A stretch of DNA of 64,000 nucleotides from Candidatus Enterococcus moelleringii (GTDB lineage: Bacteria; Bacillota; Bacilli; Lactobacillales; Enterococcaceae): assembly GCF_017377575.1 (NCBI RefSeq), contig NZ_JAFREM010000001.1, positions 1-64,000 of the forward strand, given 5' to 3'. Positions 54,638 through 63,796 of the stretch are shown here, in pieces; position 1 is the stretch's first letter; every line of letters begins with the position of its first letter. Made by a program: the position numbers and the translations under genes. The notes beneath the pieces were generated by a model, which saw nothing but the letters and a program-made list of their open reading frames with translations, had not been told where the DNA came from and did no database searches.

Positions 54638-55663
54638 CTACGACTTTGGAATAAAGCTTTCCCGCACCATCAGCTTGGAAGGAAAGGTCATCACGACATG
54701 CTCCTGACGGATTCCTTCAATCCGTTCATTGGCTAAGCGAACAGCAGCTCGTCCAATGGATTGGGCATTAATTTTTACGGTAGTTAAGTTCGGCGTTAAA
54801 AATTCAGAAATTTCAATATCATCAAAGCTGGCAATCACTACATCCTTACCGATTTCTTTGCCAGCAGACTGTAGCGAGCGATAAACTCCTACTGATAACG
54901 GATCACTGCCGACTAAAATCGCTGTAGGAAACGAATCACATTCCGCTAACAACTCGTCAGCCATGCGTTTGCCTTCCAACGGCTCCCATTGCCCTACCTT
55001 GTAGCAAACCTCGGCTTCTAACCCATGCTCCTGCATAAACTGCTTATAAGTGCGCAGTCGTTTTTCGTTTTCGTTAAATTCTTTGTTCCCCTGTTCATCG
55101 ACATCAATATTGTAGCCGCCGATATAGGCGATTCGACGATGCCCAGCTTCTAGAAACAGTGATAAGATTCGTTGCGTCATGCGTTTGAAATCAGCGTAGA
55201 CTAGATCCACTTCCTGGGTGATATCGGGATTGTCCACCACAACGATGTTTTTATTTTGCTTCATCAGTTCCTGCAAGGATTTTTCTTTGACAGTGCCGAC
55301 GACAATTACTGCTCCCAGATGATCGAAATCCTTCCACTCTCGCGGATTTTCAGATAAATTGTACACGCGATTTAAGCCTAGGTGCAGCTTACGAGCCTCT
55401 TCTTCGATCCCTGTTCGCAGCTGATTGAAGTAAGGGTCATCTAATTCGCTTTGGCGGCTAATGGTTGAAATGACACCGATTGAAGGTAATTTCTTTTTCT
55501 GATACTTGCGTTTATTAATGTCATAGTCAAGCGCTTCCACTGCCTGATAAATTCGTTCTCTGGTGGCGTCTGAGACCGACAACGTCTTATCATTATTCAG
55601 CAAGCGGGAAACGGTGCCGGGGCTGACATTCGCCCGCCGTGCAACATCGCGAATTCCTACCAT
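54638..55663 (-). CDS. LacI/GalR-family repressor of the galactoside operon
   Basis: A 341-residue regulator. HTH at 1-50 (IRDVARRANVSPGTVSRLLNN) with hinge helix, then a sugar-binding domain (AYIGGYNIDVDEQG, ILVGSDPLSVGVYRSLQ, VVIASFDDIEISEFLTPNLTTV). It lies downstream of the alpha-galactosidase and MFS genes on the same strand and probably binds the two operators at 59210-59259. Confidence 0.88.
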   Translation of the reverse strand: MVGIRDVARRANVSPGTVSRLLNNDKTLSVSDATRERIYQAVEALDYDINKRKYQKKKLPSIGVISTISRQSELDDPYFNQLRTGIEEEARKLHLGLNRVYNLSENPREWKDFDHLGAVIVVGTVKEKSLQELMKQNKNIVVVDNPDITQEVDLVYADFKRMTQRILSLFLEAGHRRIAYIGGYNIDVDEQGNKEFNENEKRLRTYKQFMQEHGLEAEVCYKVGQWEPLEGKRMADELLAECDSFPTAILVGSDPLSVGVYRSLQSAGKEIGKDVVIASFDDIEISEFLTPNLTTVKINAQSIGRAAVRLANERIEGIRQEHVVMTFPSKLMVRESFIPKS

Positions 55664-55760
55664 AGTACCCTCTTCCTTAAAACTAATGATATCATTTTTA
55701 CATAAACACTAACGAACTCTTCTATTTAACAATAATACAGCGACCACAAGTTGTCAAAGG

Positions 55761-56966
55761 TCAGTTATTCGTTGAAGAGGTTTGGGTTGTTTTTAAGGCT
55801 TTTTTGCGAAAAAAGTTGGTTTGATTCACCACAATTGCCGCCAGCATAATCGCAATAATGGCAAATAACAATTGGAACGGTACGAATAGGCTGTCTGAGC
55901 CGCCTAAGGTTTGTAATAAACTTAAGCCGAATGGTGCAATAAAATTCCCTAAATTACAGCCGATCAAAATAACTGATGTAGCAAAATTCATCTTGCTGGC
56001 GGAAGCGTAATTGTTTAGCGAGTTGTAGATGAATGGGAAAATCAAGCTGCCTGGAATGCCGCTGATAAAGTAGCCCACCAAGAGCAAGTTAAAGTTATTT
56101 TCCGAACGACCAATCAATAGAGTTGCTAGGGCTAACAAAGCTAAACCAAGGTATAAGCATTTTCTGCCTAACAAACGATTGACATGACCAAAGGCAGCTC
56201 CGGTTGCGATTCCGATAATCGGCATTACCGCTAAAAAGTTGGAGGCATTGTAGTCCGCTCCTCGCATGGTGACTACCATAGCCGGGAAACGAACACCGAT
56301 CGCCATGAAGGTCATTACTAAGAATGAAGCAAAAATTGCTAATAAGTATACCTGTGGACGAACGTAGGCTCTAGTGTCGGACGACTGATCGTTACTTTCT
56401 TCCTGCGTGGCTTGAATTTCCGGTACTGCAATGGTGAACAGAACTAAAATGGGAAAAGCCAGCAAGTATACACCAAAGGAGAATTTCCAACCAAATGCCA
56501 ATAACGCACCGGCTAATAAAGTCATGGCTGCACTACCGATATTTTCAGCAGCTCCGCGGTAGCCTAATAAAGTGGCCCGTTTGTTGGGCACTTCGCGATA
56601 TAGCAGATTAATAACTGAAACGGCCAAGGAGTTGAATAGGCCAAATCCGGCCCCCAACAAAAAGCGGCTGACTAAAATAATCGGATAATTCGTTAGCACT
56701 AATGGCGCTGCTCCACCGATACCAACTAGGATCAAACCTAGTTGGATGGTTTTTTTCACGCCAATTTTTTGGGCAATAAAGCTGGACAGAACAACGAACA
56801 AGACAACCGCCAGTGCCGGAACGGTAGCTACCAACTCGCCTTGAGTGGTGGTCATTCCCAGGCTTTGACGCATTTGCGGCAACGCCCCGTTAATCGCAGT
56901 AGCACTCGTCAGCAGCAGTGAAATGGACAAAATCGCTAAGGGGGTAAGGATCGAATTCTTTTTCAT
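55761..56966 (-). CDS. MFS transporter in the alpha-galactosidase operon
   Basis: A 401-residue membrane protein with 12 hydrophobic segments and an N-terminal ATAINGALPQMRQSLGMTTTQGELV pattern common to MFS exporters/importers of the CynX/AraJ-like groups. Because it lies between an alpha-galactosidase and a LacI regulator, uptake of an alpha-galactoside is inferred, though this MFS branch is not the classical GPH sugar symporter. Confidence 0.8.
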   Translation of the reverse strand: MKKNSILTPLAILSISLLLTSATAINGALPQMRQSLGMTTTQGELVATVPALAVVLFVVLSSFIAQKIGVKKTIQLGLILVGIGGAAPLVLTNYPIILVSRFLLGAGFGLFNSLAVSVINLLYREVPNKRATLLGYRGAAENIGSAAMTLLAGALLAFGWKFSFGVYLLAFPILVLFTIAVPEIQATQEESNDQSSDTRAYVRPQVYLLAIFASFLVMTFMAIGVRFPAMVVTMRGADYNASNFLAVMPIIGIATGAAFGHVNRLLGRKCLYLGLALLALATLLIGRSENNFNLLLVGYFISGIPGSLIFPFIYNSLNNYASASKMNFATSVILIGCNLGNFIAPFGLSLLQTLGGSDSLFVPFQLLFAIIAIMLAAIVVNQTNFFRKKALKTTQTSSTNN

Positions 56967-56982
56967 TTTAGTTAGTCTCCTT

Positions 56983-59187
56983 TTATTGTTTCTTCAAATG
57001 GATCAGCTTCGTTTGGAAATCGCCGTAGAAATCTGGGAAGTATACGCCTAGGTTCATAAGTTCATCGCCGGCATAGGTTTCGCCAGTTTCCATATCGGTA
57101 TAAATGGTTTCCGGCTCTAATCCTGCCAAGCGAACTTCATGGAACAACGGCTGAGCTTCACCTAATACGCGGGTGATAAATACCATCGCTTCAGATTTTG
57201 CTTCATCGACAAACATCCAAGCGGCGGTATTGCCTTCAAAAGGACTTGCCAGGCGGATAAAAGTACCGAATTGTACTAATGGCCGAACCGCTTGATAGAA
57301 AGTAATTTGTTCCTTGATCTCCACTTTTTCTTCTTCACTTAACAAGGTTAAGTCCAACTCGTAGCCGAACACGCCGCACATTGCCACATCTCCCCGAGTC
57401 TTCAACGAGGTTACCCGCCCTGTTTGGTGATTTGGCACCGCTGAAACATGGGCGGTACTGTTGGAAATGGGATAGGCAATACTTGTGCCGTACTGAATTT
57501 TCAAACGTTCCACGGCATCCGTGTTATCGCTAGCCCAAGATTGCGGCATATAATGTAAGAAACCCGCGTCAAAGCGCCCGCCGCCACCTGAGCAGCCTTC
57601 CCATAAAATATTGCTGTATTTGGTAGTTAAGTTTTCCAGTAATTCGTACACACCCAACATGTAACGATGGGCTGTCTCCCCTTGATTTTCTGGTGCCAAG
57701 GCGATGGAATAAGCGTCAGACATGCTGCGATTCATATCCCATTTAATGTAGTCAATCGGCACACTGTCTAAAATGCTTTCGATTTGCTGCTGAATATTTT
57801 CCCGCACTTCTTTGCGTCCCATATCTAGTAAATGCTGATCACGAGAAGAAGATGGCGTTCGACCTGGTTCTTGCATCAAATAATCCGGATGTTCCTGGTA
57901 AAGCTTGGAATCTATCGAAATCATTTCCGGCTCAAACCACAATCCGAACTTTAAGCCTTTGCCGTGAACATAATCAGCGATGCCCTTTAAACCATTAGCC
58001 AATTTCCCTTCAAATTCAAACCAATCCCCTAAAGAGGAGTTGTCGGATGTTCGAGCGCCGAACCAGCCGTCATCTAAGACAAACATTTCGATTCCCAGGT
58101 CAGCAGCTTCATCGACAATCTGTTCGATTTTTTTACTAGTGAAGTCAAAATAAGTCGCTTCCCAGTTGTTCACTAAGATCGGACGCTCTTGATCCCGATG
58201 TTCGCCGCGAGCGACCCGTTCTCTCAACAAACAATGATACGTATCGCTCATTTTGTTCAAGCCTTGATCAGAATAAACTAGTAATACTTCTGGCGTTTGG
58301 AAAGCTTCCCCTTGCGTCAATTCCCAAGAAAAATTGTAAGGATTAATCCCGACTAACACCCGTAATTGATCAATTTGATCTTTTTCAATTTCAAAGCGAT
58401 GATTGCCGGAGTAAACAAATTGCATCCCCATCACCTCGCCGCTGAATTCGTTGGCATCCTGTCCCATTAATGCGACAAAGCTGTTCATGTGATGACTTGA
58501 GGCGCCGCGGCGGCTTTCAAAGACCTTCGTGCCATTCGTTAAGGTTTCACGAGCGACATGCCTTTCTCTTACGTGGGCACCTGGTAAGGATAAAACATCC
58601 GTGAAGCGGCCTGAATTGGTTAAGTCCAGCTGCATCGAAGCAATTTTTTCGATCGAAATTTTCCCGCCGGTTTCGTTTCGCACCTTCGTTGAACGAGCAA
58701 CCACCCCACGATCGCGATAGATGGTATACAGTAAATCCAAATAAATCGCTTGATCCCGATCCTTCAAGGTTACGATCAAGGTGCTGGCTTCGTCCTCAGC
58801 TTCAATGTAGGCTGCCGGAAGTCCTTCTAAGGCTGGTTTTCCTGCAACCACTTGATACGAATCATAACGAAAATCATGCAGATTTGAGCCGTTTTCCCGT
58901 TTGATGATGGAAGCTGGAATGCGGTAATCCATCGATCCATGACTGGAAAATTCCTGTGGCAAGGTATCTTTGGAATACTCTCTCAACGCTTGTCCGGGAA
59001 CATTGCCAGAAAAGCCGCGATCACGGCGCAGGTATTGTTTGTGGTTGCTGTAGCGGCTGATTCGTTTTCCAAAATAAATATGGCTCAAAACATTTTCATC
59101 TTCCACTTGCAGGATGTAAGAGATTTCATTGTTGTGTAAATGGAATACTCCGGTTTCTTTTTCGACAGTAATTAATGATTTGCTCAC
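56983..59187 (-). CDS. aga: Alpha-galactosidase, GH36
   Basis: A 734-residue GH36 enzyme that removes terminal alpha-galactose from melibiose, raffinose or stachyose. Nucleophile Asp484 in YIKWDMNR, acid/base Asp554 in WASDNTDAVE; LDDGWFG (371-377), WFEPEM and CSGGGGRFD are also conserved. No signal peptide, so cytoplasmic. The start is GTG at 59187 with AGGAGG eight bases upstream. First gene of aga-MFS-lacI. Confidence 0.95.
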   Translation of the reverse strand: MSKSLITVEKETGVFHLHNNEISYILQVEDENVLSHIYFGKRISRYSNHKQYLRRDRGFSGNVPGQALREYSKDTLPQEFSSHGSMDYRIPASIIKRENGSNLHDFRYDSYQVVAGKPALEGLPAAYIEAEDEASTLIVTLKDRDQAIYLDLLYTIYRDRGVVARSTKVRNETGGKISIEKIASMQLDLTNSGRFTDVLSLPGAHVRERHVARETLTNGTKVFESRRGASSHHMNSFVALMGQDANEFSGEVMGMQFVYSGNHRFEIEKDQIDQLRVLVGINPYNFSWELTQGEAFQTPEVLLVYSDQGLNKMSDTYHCLLRERVARGEHRDQERPILVNNWEATYFDFTSKKIEQIVDEAADLGIEMFVLDDGWFGARTSDNSSLGDWFEFEGKLANGLKGIADYVHGKGLKFGLWFEPEMISIDSKLYQEHPDYLMQEPGRTPSSSRDQHLLDMGRKEVRENIQQQIESILDSVPIDYIKWDMNRSMSDAYSIALAPENQGETAHRYMLGVYELLENLTTKYSNILWEGCSGGGGRFDAGFLHYMPQSWASDNTDAVERLKIQYGTSIAYPISNSTAHVSAVPNHQTGRVTSLKTRGDVAMCGVFGYELDLTLLSEEEKVEIKEQITFYQAVRPLVQFGTFIRLASPFEGNTAAWMFVDEAKSEAMVFITRVLGEAQPLFHEVRLAGLEPETIYTDMETGETYAGDELMNLGVYFPDFYGDFQTKLIHLKKQ

Positions 59188-59209
59188 TTTAATTTCCTCC
59201 TATAAGTCT

Positions 59210-59274
59210 AGTAAACACTAAACCGTTTTCTTCTACTTGTTTACGTTATAGTGTTTACTAAACATATAAGTCAA
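59210..59274 (-). promoter_or_regulatory. aga promoter with two inverted LacI-type operators
   Basis: On the minus strand -35 TTGACT, 18 bases, -10 TATAAC. AGTAAACACT occurs in the spacer (59250-59259 read on the minus strand) and again inverted downstream (59210-59219 on the plus strand). Binding would block polymerase. Confidence 0.75.
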
Positions 59275-59397
59275 GCATTTTTGTAAAAAAAGTTTTTTAT
59301 CCTGCAATTTTATTGAGTTTCACCCCATAATTCCCATTTTTATAGGCTGCTTTTAGTGTATACTTAAAGAAGCAAAGAGAAATAAAGGGGTGAGCCG

Positions 59398-60741
59398 ATG
59401 CTATTAGAAATCAACCACATTGCCAAAATTAAACGGGCAACCGTTGAAATAAATGATATTACTGTGATTACCGGCCAAAACAACTCTGGAAAAAGTACGT
59501 TTGGCAAGCTAATCCACGCCATTTACGCGGCGATTGATTTATATCAAAATAATTACTTATTCGCTTTAAAATACACGTCGATTCTGGAAGAATTGGAGAA
59601 TTTGAACCGCTGGGTGGACGGCAAACGGGCTTCAGAAGTGAAGCTGCTGTATAAAGATTTGCAGTCAGCCCTTTATCAGCAAAAGCGGAAAGAGGATTCG
59701 GCACAAGAGGAAGCTTTGCTGCAAGATGCTTATCTGACTGAAGAGATTGACGTATTGTTGAACAATATCCAGCAGGAAATGACTTTAAAACCCTACTTTC
59801 CTAATCGTAAAACAATTGCTAAAATGGTGGAAAATATTAGCGAGCTGCAGAAACAGCCGATTGCTGATCATGCTGTTTTTGCTAAGCTGCTTGAGCGTCT
59901 GTTGAACCTAGAATTTCCAGCATCGCTGATTTCTAAGTTTTCGCTGACTAAATCAGCCAGGGTTACCCTTAAGGAAGACAATGGTGATCTCGTTCAGCTG
60001 AGCTTCAAGAACAATCACTTGGACACAGCGGGCTGCACGACTGATTTGACAAAAAAATACAAAAAAGCAATTTACTTAGATGATCCTTTTTTATTGGATG
60101 CTTTGCCTGATACCAGCGAACGTCGGACATACGGCGGTGCCCCTTCAGAACAAATGAAGCAAGCCAACGAGTCAAACTATCGCCTGAGGCTGATCGAACA
60201 GATGAAAAAAGGAGAGGTCTCTCGTCAGGTTCGAGGTGAACGGATTGCAAACTTTCTATCTGAAGTGCTTGTCGGCGAACTGGTTCACAAACAAGCGGGC
60301 TATTATTACTTTAGCAAGGAATTCCCTAACGGCATCCCCTTCAGCGCGATGTCTTCTGGGATGAAGCCTTTTGCTATGCTGCAAATTTTACTGCAAAATG
60401 GTCTATTGGCCAGCTGTGAGTATTTGATTTTTGATGAACCAGAGACGCATCTGCATCCTCAATGGCAAATCAAGTTCGCAGAATTGATCGTCCTATTGGC
60501 TGAGGCGTACTCCCTAAAAATTTTGGTTACTTCCCATAGCCCCTACTTTATTGAGGCTTTGGATATTTTTTCTGCCAAATTAGACACTAAATTTTATTGT
60601 GCTGAGCCCGATAGGCATGATGCACGGTTAAGTGTGTTGCGGGAGGTTACTGGGAATTTGGAACCTATTTATAAGGAGCTTTATCAGCCGCTTTGTGAGT
60701 TAGAGGAGTTAAGAATTAAACAGAAAAAAACGCGAGGATAA
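59398..60741 (+). CDS. Stand-alone AAA/SMC-like ATPase (OLD-type head)
   Basis: A 447-residue ATPase. Walker A GQNNSGKST (residues 26-34), signature-like FSAMSSGMKPFAMLQILL, Walker B YLIFDEPETHLHPQW and LVTSHSPYF, as in OLD/RecF-like ABC ATPases. A helical insert of about 200 residues replaces the coiled coil. No TOPRIM nuclease domain is fused, and no partner gene is adjacent. Relatives act in phage defence or DNA repair; no role is proven here. GGGGTGAG lies before the ATG. Confidence 0.75.
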   Translation: MLLEINHIAKIKRATVEINDITVITGQNNSGKSTFGKLIHAIYAAIDLYQNNYLFALKYTSILEELENLNRWVDGKRASEVKLLYKDLQSALYQQKRKEDSAQEEALLQDAYLTEEIDVLLNNIQQEMTLKPYFPNRKTIAKMVENISELQKQPIADHAVFAKLLERLLNLEFPASLISKFSLTKSARVTLKEDNGDLVQLSFKNNHLDTAGCTTDLTKKYKKAIYLDDPFLLDALPDTSERRTYGGAPSEQMKQANESNYRLRLIEQMKKGEVSRQVRGERIANFLSEVLVGELVHKQAGYYYFSKEFPNGIPFSAMSSGMKPFAMLQILLQNGLLASCEYLIFDEPETHLHPQWQIKFAELIVLLAEAYSLKILVTSHSPYFIEALDIFSAKLDTKFYCAEPDRHDARLSVLREVTGNLEPIYKELYQPLCELEELRIKQKKTRG

Positions 60742-60764
60742 CTTTTTCCTTCTATTATATAGGT

Positions 60765-60793
60765 AAAACCGAGGGAGGTCCCTCGGTTTTTTT
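60765..60793 (+). terminator. Terminator after the ATPase gene
   Basis: AAAACCGAGGGA-GG-TCCCTCGGTTTTTTT. Confidence 0.93.
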
Positions 60794-61235
60794 GTCGGCT
60801 GTTTGGACCGTTGCTTTTTATGAGAAACTTGCGGCTAAAAATGGTCTGTCAAGAAACTGGCTATCTATCCTTAAAAAATGTACTTTTCCTCAACTTATCA
60901 AAACAATTCCTTTAAATTTACAAATTCACAACGATATCTCCTCACTTTTTTCTTGATTGCTCACTAATTTGTCTTATTGAGAGCAGCTTCACTTTAAAAT
61001 ACTTGTCAAACGAGCATTTTATAGCTAAAATTGTTTAATAAAGGATAGCAAAAGAATTACATTATTGTTCTTAACACCGTCTTTATCATCGGAATATACT
61101 TATTTTTGTCGCAACTTTCGATTTTAGTGAATGTCCGGCTTTTTCTCATATTTTTTGCGAATTTTTGATGAAATTTAGATTAAAAAAAGGTAAAATATGA
61201 ATGAGTACTCTCGCCTTTAAAGAAAGGAGAAGCCC
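60794..61235. other. A+T-rich intergenic region before the Mga-like gene
   Basis: No gene is seen. The final bases hold the RBS AAAGGAG of the Mga-like gene; promoter hexamers are not clear. Confidence 0.4.
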
Positions 61236-62801
61236 GTGAAAGCCTTATTAAGTACAGCGATTTATCGCAAGATTACCTTATTGGAATTTTTGGACAATTT
61301 TTCCACCTGGTGTCCAACAAAAGATGTGACAAGTTTTTTGAACTGCTCGGCAAAGACCTTACTGAGCGATATTGATTACATAAATGAATTTTGGGGCGAG
61401 TATGTCTACGTTGAATATTCCAAGTTCCAAGGGGTTCGTTTAAACAATTTAGCTTCTAACAAAATGGCCAATGTCTACAGTACCATCTTTCAGGAGTGTG
61501 ACGAATTTCAATTTATTGAAAAGCTGCTCCACACCCCCAACGAAGATGCCGATTATTGGATCAATGAATTGTTTATGAGTGAAGCTTCTTTTTACCGTAT
61601 GGTGAATGCGGTTGAAGCTTTTCTGGAAAAACGGGGATTGGTCTTAGAGCGGGGACCTTTTCGAATCACTGCACCCGATGAACGCTGGGTTCGCTTTTTC
61701 TATCAACAATACTATACCGAAGCCTATGGGATCAATGATTGGCCTTTTGACATTGATCAGCGGGGGACCTTCTGCTACGTCATGCGAGCCTCCACAGATT
61801 TTGATGTTTCCTTGGATGATCGCGAAATTCAGAATGCCTCTTTTTTACTGATGGTCACCTTGATTCGCATGAACCAGGGATTCACTTTATCAGACCAGCT
61901 TTACCAGGAAAGTGATGACACGATTGACAAGGTGATTGAATACAGCGAAGAAATTGTAGCTGATTTGCTAGATGGCAGTCCCTATTCCCTCCCTAGAAAA
62001 TGGTACAAAGAAGTTGCTCGCACGGTTTTTCACGAGTTTTACAGCTGGGACAACGAACAGCAGGTCATTCGGATCCACAAAAAGGTCAACAATTTTCTAG
62101 ATAAGTTAACACGAGCGGTAGAGTTTCCGCTGCTGGAGGAAGATCGCAATAAGATCACTCAGCAAATGATGTCCTGGTATGTCCAGTATAATTTTTATCC
62201 CTTCAAGCGAATTATTCTGTACGATAAGCAGCGGAAGTTTGCCCACGAGGTTCATCATATGTACCCGGTATTTTCCACGTTGGTGACTTTGTACCTGGAA
62301 GATATAGACAAACGCAATCCTACCTTATGGATTAATGTGCGCTTGTACGACATAATGGCTCTTTTAATGAAGGAATGGACGCAGTTGCCGATCCAATTGG
62401 AGAAGATGCGCAAGCAGGTTTCAGTGATTTTAGTCAGCAATTTAGGCAAAAAGCATGCGGAAATGATGCGGGACTTCTTGTACGCTCAATATGGCGACAA
62501 GCTGAAGCTGGATGTTTTTGAATCCACGGTGCTATTTTCCGGTCCAGAGGATTTTGAAATCCTAAACGACTATGACCTGGTCATTAGCAACAATCCAATT
62601 GACAGCTATCAAAAGGATAACTGTTTGATCGTAAATAATTTCATCTCGGCCTCTGATTGCGACACGTTAGAGGACTATATTTCTCAGATCCAGCAAAAGT
62701 CGTCCTTAGACTTTATTCGCGACATCGGGTATTCCTATTTAAGACGGGCAAAACAAATTTACTCTTATCCTTACATGCCTGCCCAAAAGGTGTCGAATTA
62801 A
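61236..62801 (+). CDS. Mga-like helix-turn-helix regulator
   Basis: A 521-residue protein with two N-terminal helix-turn-helix regions (about 24-60, TFLNCSAKTLLSDI-like; 110-135, FMSEASFYRMVNAVEAFL), a PRD-like central part and a C-terminal EIIB-like domain (VILVSNLGKKHAEMMRDFLY, YDLVISNNPI). This matches Mga/AtxA-type virulence regulators of streptococci and enterococci. The start is GTG with AAAGGAG upstream. Its target may be the convergent secreted gene or loci elsewhere. Confidence 0.85.
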   Translation: MKALLSTAIYRKITLLEFLDNFSTWCPTKDVTSFLNCSAKTLLSDIDYINEFWGEYVYVEYSKFQGVRLNNLASNKMANVYSTIFQECDEFQFIEKLLHTPNEDADYWINELFMSEASFYRMVNAVEAFLEKRGLVLERGPFRITAPDERWVRFFYQQYYTEAYGINDWPFDIDQRGTFCYVMRASTDFDVSLDDREIQNASFLLMVTLIRMNQGFTLSDQLYQESDDTIDKVIEYSEEIVADLLDGSPYSLPRKWYKEVARTVFHEFYSWDNEQQVIRIHKKVNNFLDKLTRAVEFPLLEEDRNKITQQMMSWYVQYNFYPFKRIILYDKQRKFAHEVHHMYPVFSTLVTLYLEDIDKRNPTLWINVRLYDIMALLMKEWTQLPIQLEKMRKQVSVILVSNLGKKHAEMMRDFLYAQYGDKLKLDVFESTVLFSGPEDFEILNDYDLVISNNPIDSYQKDNCLIVNNFISASDCDTLEDYISQIQQKSSLDFIRDIGYSYLRRAKQIYSYPYMPAQKVSN

Positions 62802-62850
62802 ATCAGAAAAGCTTTTTAGTTTTGAATACCTCGTGCTATCCTTAATAGGC

Positions 62851-62900
62851 AAAAAAGCGCGAAACCCGCTTCTTTTTTACAAAGTGGTTTTCGCGTTTTT
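62851..62900. terminator. Bidirectional terminator
   Basis: AAAGCGCGAAACCC pairs with GGTTTTCGCG(T)TTTT around a T/A-rich loop; T-runs on both strands. Confidence 0.82.
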
Positions 62901-62901
62901 A

Positions 62902-63720
62902 TTATGCGGCAAAGACAATTAGATTTAGGTCATCATTAATACAAGTTTGCAAGGTAATGCGTTCGCCACCGCCTGTACCAGTAACTTGATCCCAGTAATC
63001 GGCGCCATCTAATCCGTAGGCACTATCGTCTACTGTTACAATATTTTGGACTGTGTAGGCTGTGACCTGACCGGATGCATCCGATACTTCAATCACTGAA
63101 CCGATACCTAATGAGAATAATACGTTAAAGGCTCCAGGGTTGTGACCGATAATATGGCTGTTCATTCCGTCATTTCCGGATTGTACCGGTGCGCCACCCC
63201 AAGTTGCGGCCACTCCGTGATTGGCATCAATAACGGCTTGTCCTGATCCTTGTCCAGCATTGCTGTAAGGAATGAAAGAGCCGGCAATTTGCAGCATGTT
63301 CGGTTGCCACTGGGAAACCGGTGCTGGTGCGGGTGTTTCTTCTACTACTGCTGGCGCTTCGACAACCGTTTCTTCTACTACTGGTGCGGGCGCAGGTTCT
63401 TCAACAATTGGCTCAGTTACTTGGCTGTTAACTACTTCTGCACTTTCCGGTGTAGTTGCTTCGGGAGCTTCATTACTTGGCGCAGCTTCCTCAGCTGCTT
63501 CATTTTCATCAGATGATGCTGTTGCTTCTTTAGTTTCTGTAATTTCAGATGAAAGAGTTGTTTCCTCTGCTTTTTCAGACTGTTCTGTCTTGGCAGCTGT
63601 CGATGAAGTGCTTGTTTGAGCTGCAGTATCTGTAAACACTTCTGGTAACATAACCAGATTTCCGAACAAAGTCAGTGACGTGATCGCCGCGATAACGGCT
63701 ATAATTTTTTGGATGGTCAT
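62902..63720 (-). CDS. Secreted protein with sortase-fold C-terminal domain
   Basis: A 272-residue exported protein: signal peptide/anchor (1-35), a long Ser/Thr/Glu/Ala/Pro-rich spacer (36-135) and a C-terminal sortase-like domain (about 140-272) with the catalytic-type His in HIIGHNPGAF and Cys in ITLQTC. The arginine that follows the Cys in sortases (RxIxVx strand) is Asn in NLIVFA. Either it is a divergent transpeptidase/protease or it has lost activity. AGGAGGGG precedes the ATG; promoter TTCACA, 17, TATGAT is at 63768-63796. Confidence 0.78.
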   Translation of the reverse strand: MTIQKIIAVIAAITSLTLFGNLVMLPEVFTDTAAQTSTSSTAAKTEQSEKAEETTLSSEITETKEATASSDENEAAEEAAPSNEAPEATTPESAEVVNSQVTEPIVEEPAPAPVVEETVVEAPAVVEETPAPAPVSQWQPNMLQIAGSFIPYSNAGQGSGQAVIDANHGVAATWGGAPVQSGNDGMNSHIIGHNPGAFNVLFSLGIGSVIEVSDASGQVTAYTVQNIVTVDDSAYGLDGADYWDQVTGTGGGERITLQTCINDDLNLIVFAA

Positions 63721-63767
63721 TTTATACCCCTCCTATTAGTTTGCAAGGTCTTCTTCCTTGTGCTTTA

Positions 63768-63796
63768 ATCATAAGGGGTATTGCTGTTTTTGTGAA
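63768..63796 (-). promoter_or_regulatory. Promoter of the sortase-like gene
   Basis: On the minus strand TTCACA, 17 bases, TATGAT. The remaining sequence to 64000 is A+T-rich with no gene. Confidence 0.6.

Noticed and set aside
63250-63619. Plus-strand frames opposite the Ser/Thr-rich spacer of the sortase-like protein
   Set aside because: Low-complexity shadow frames with no RBS or domain.
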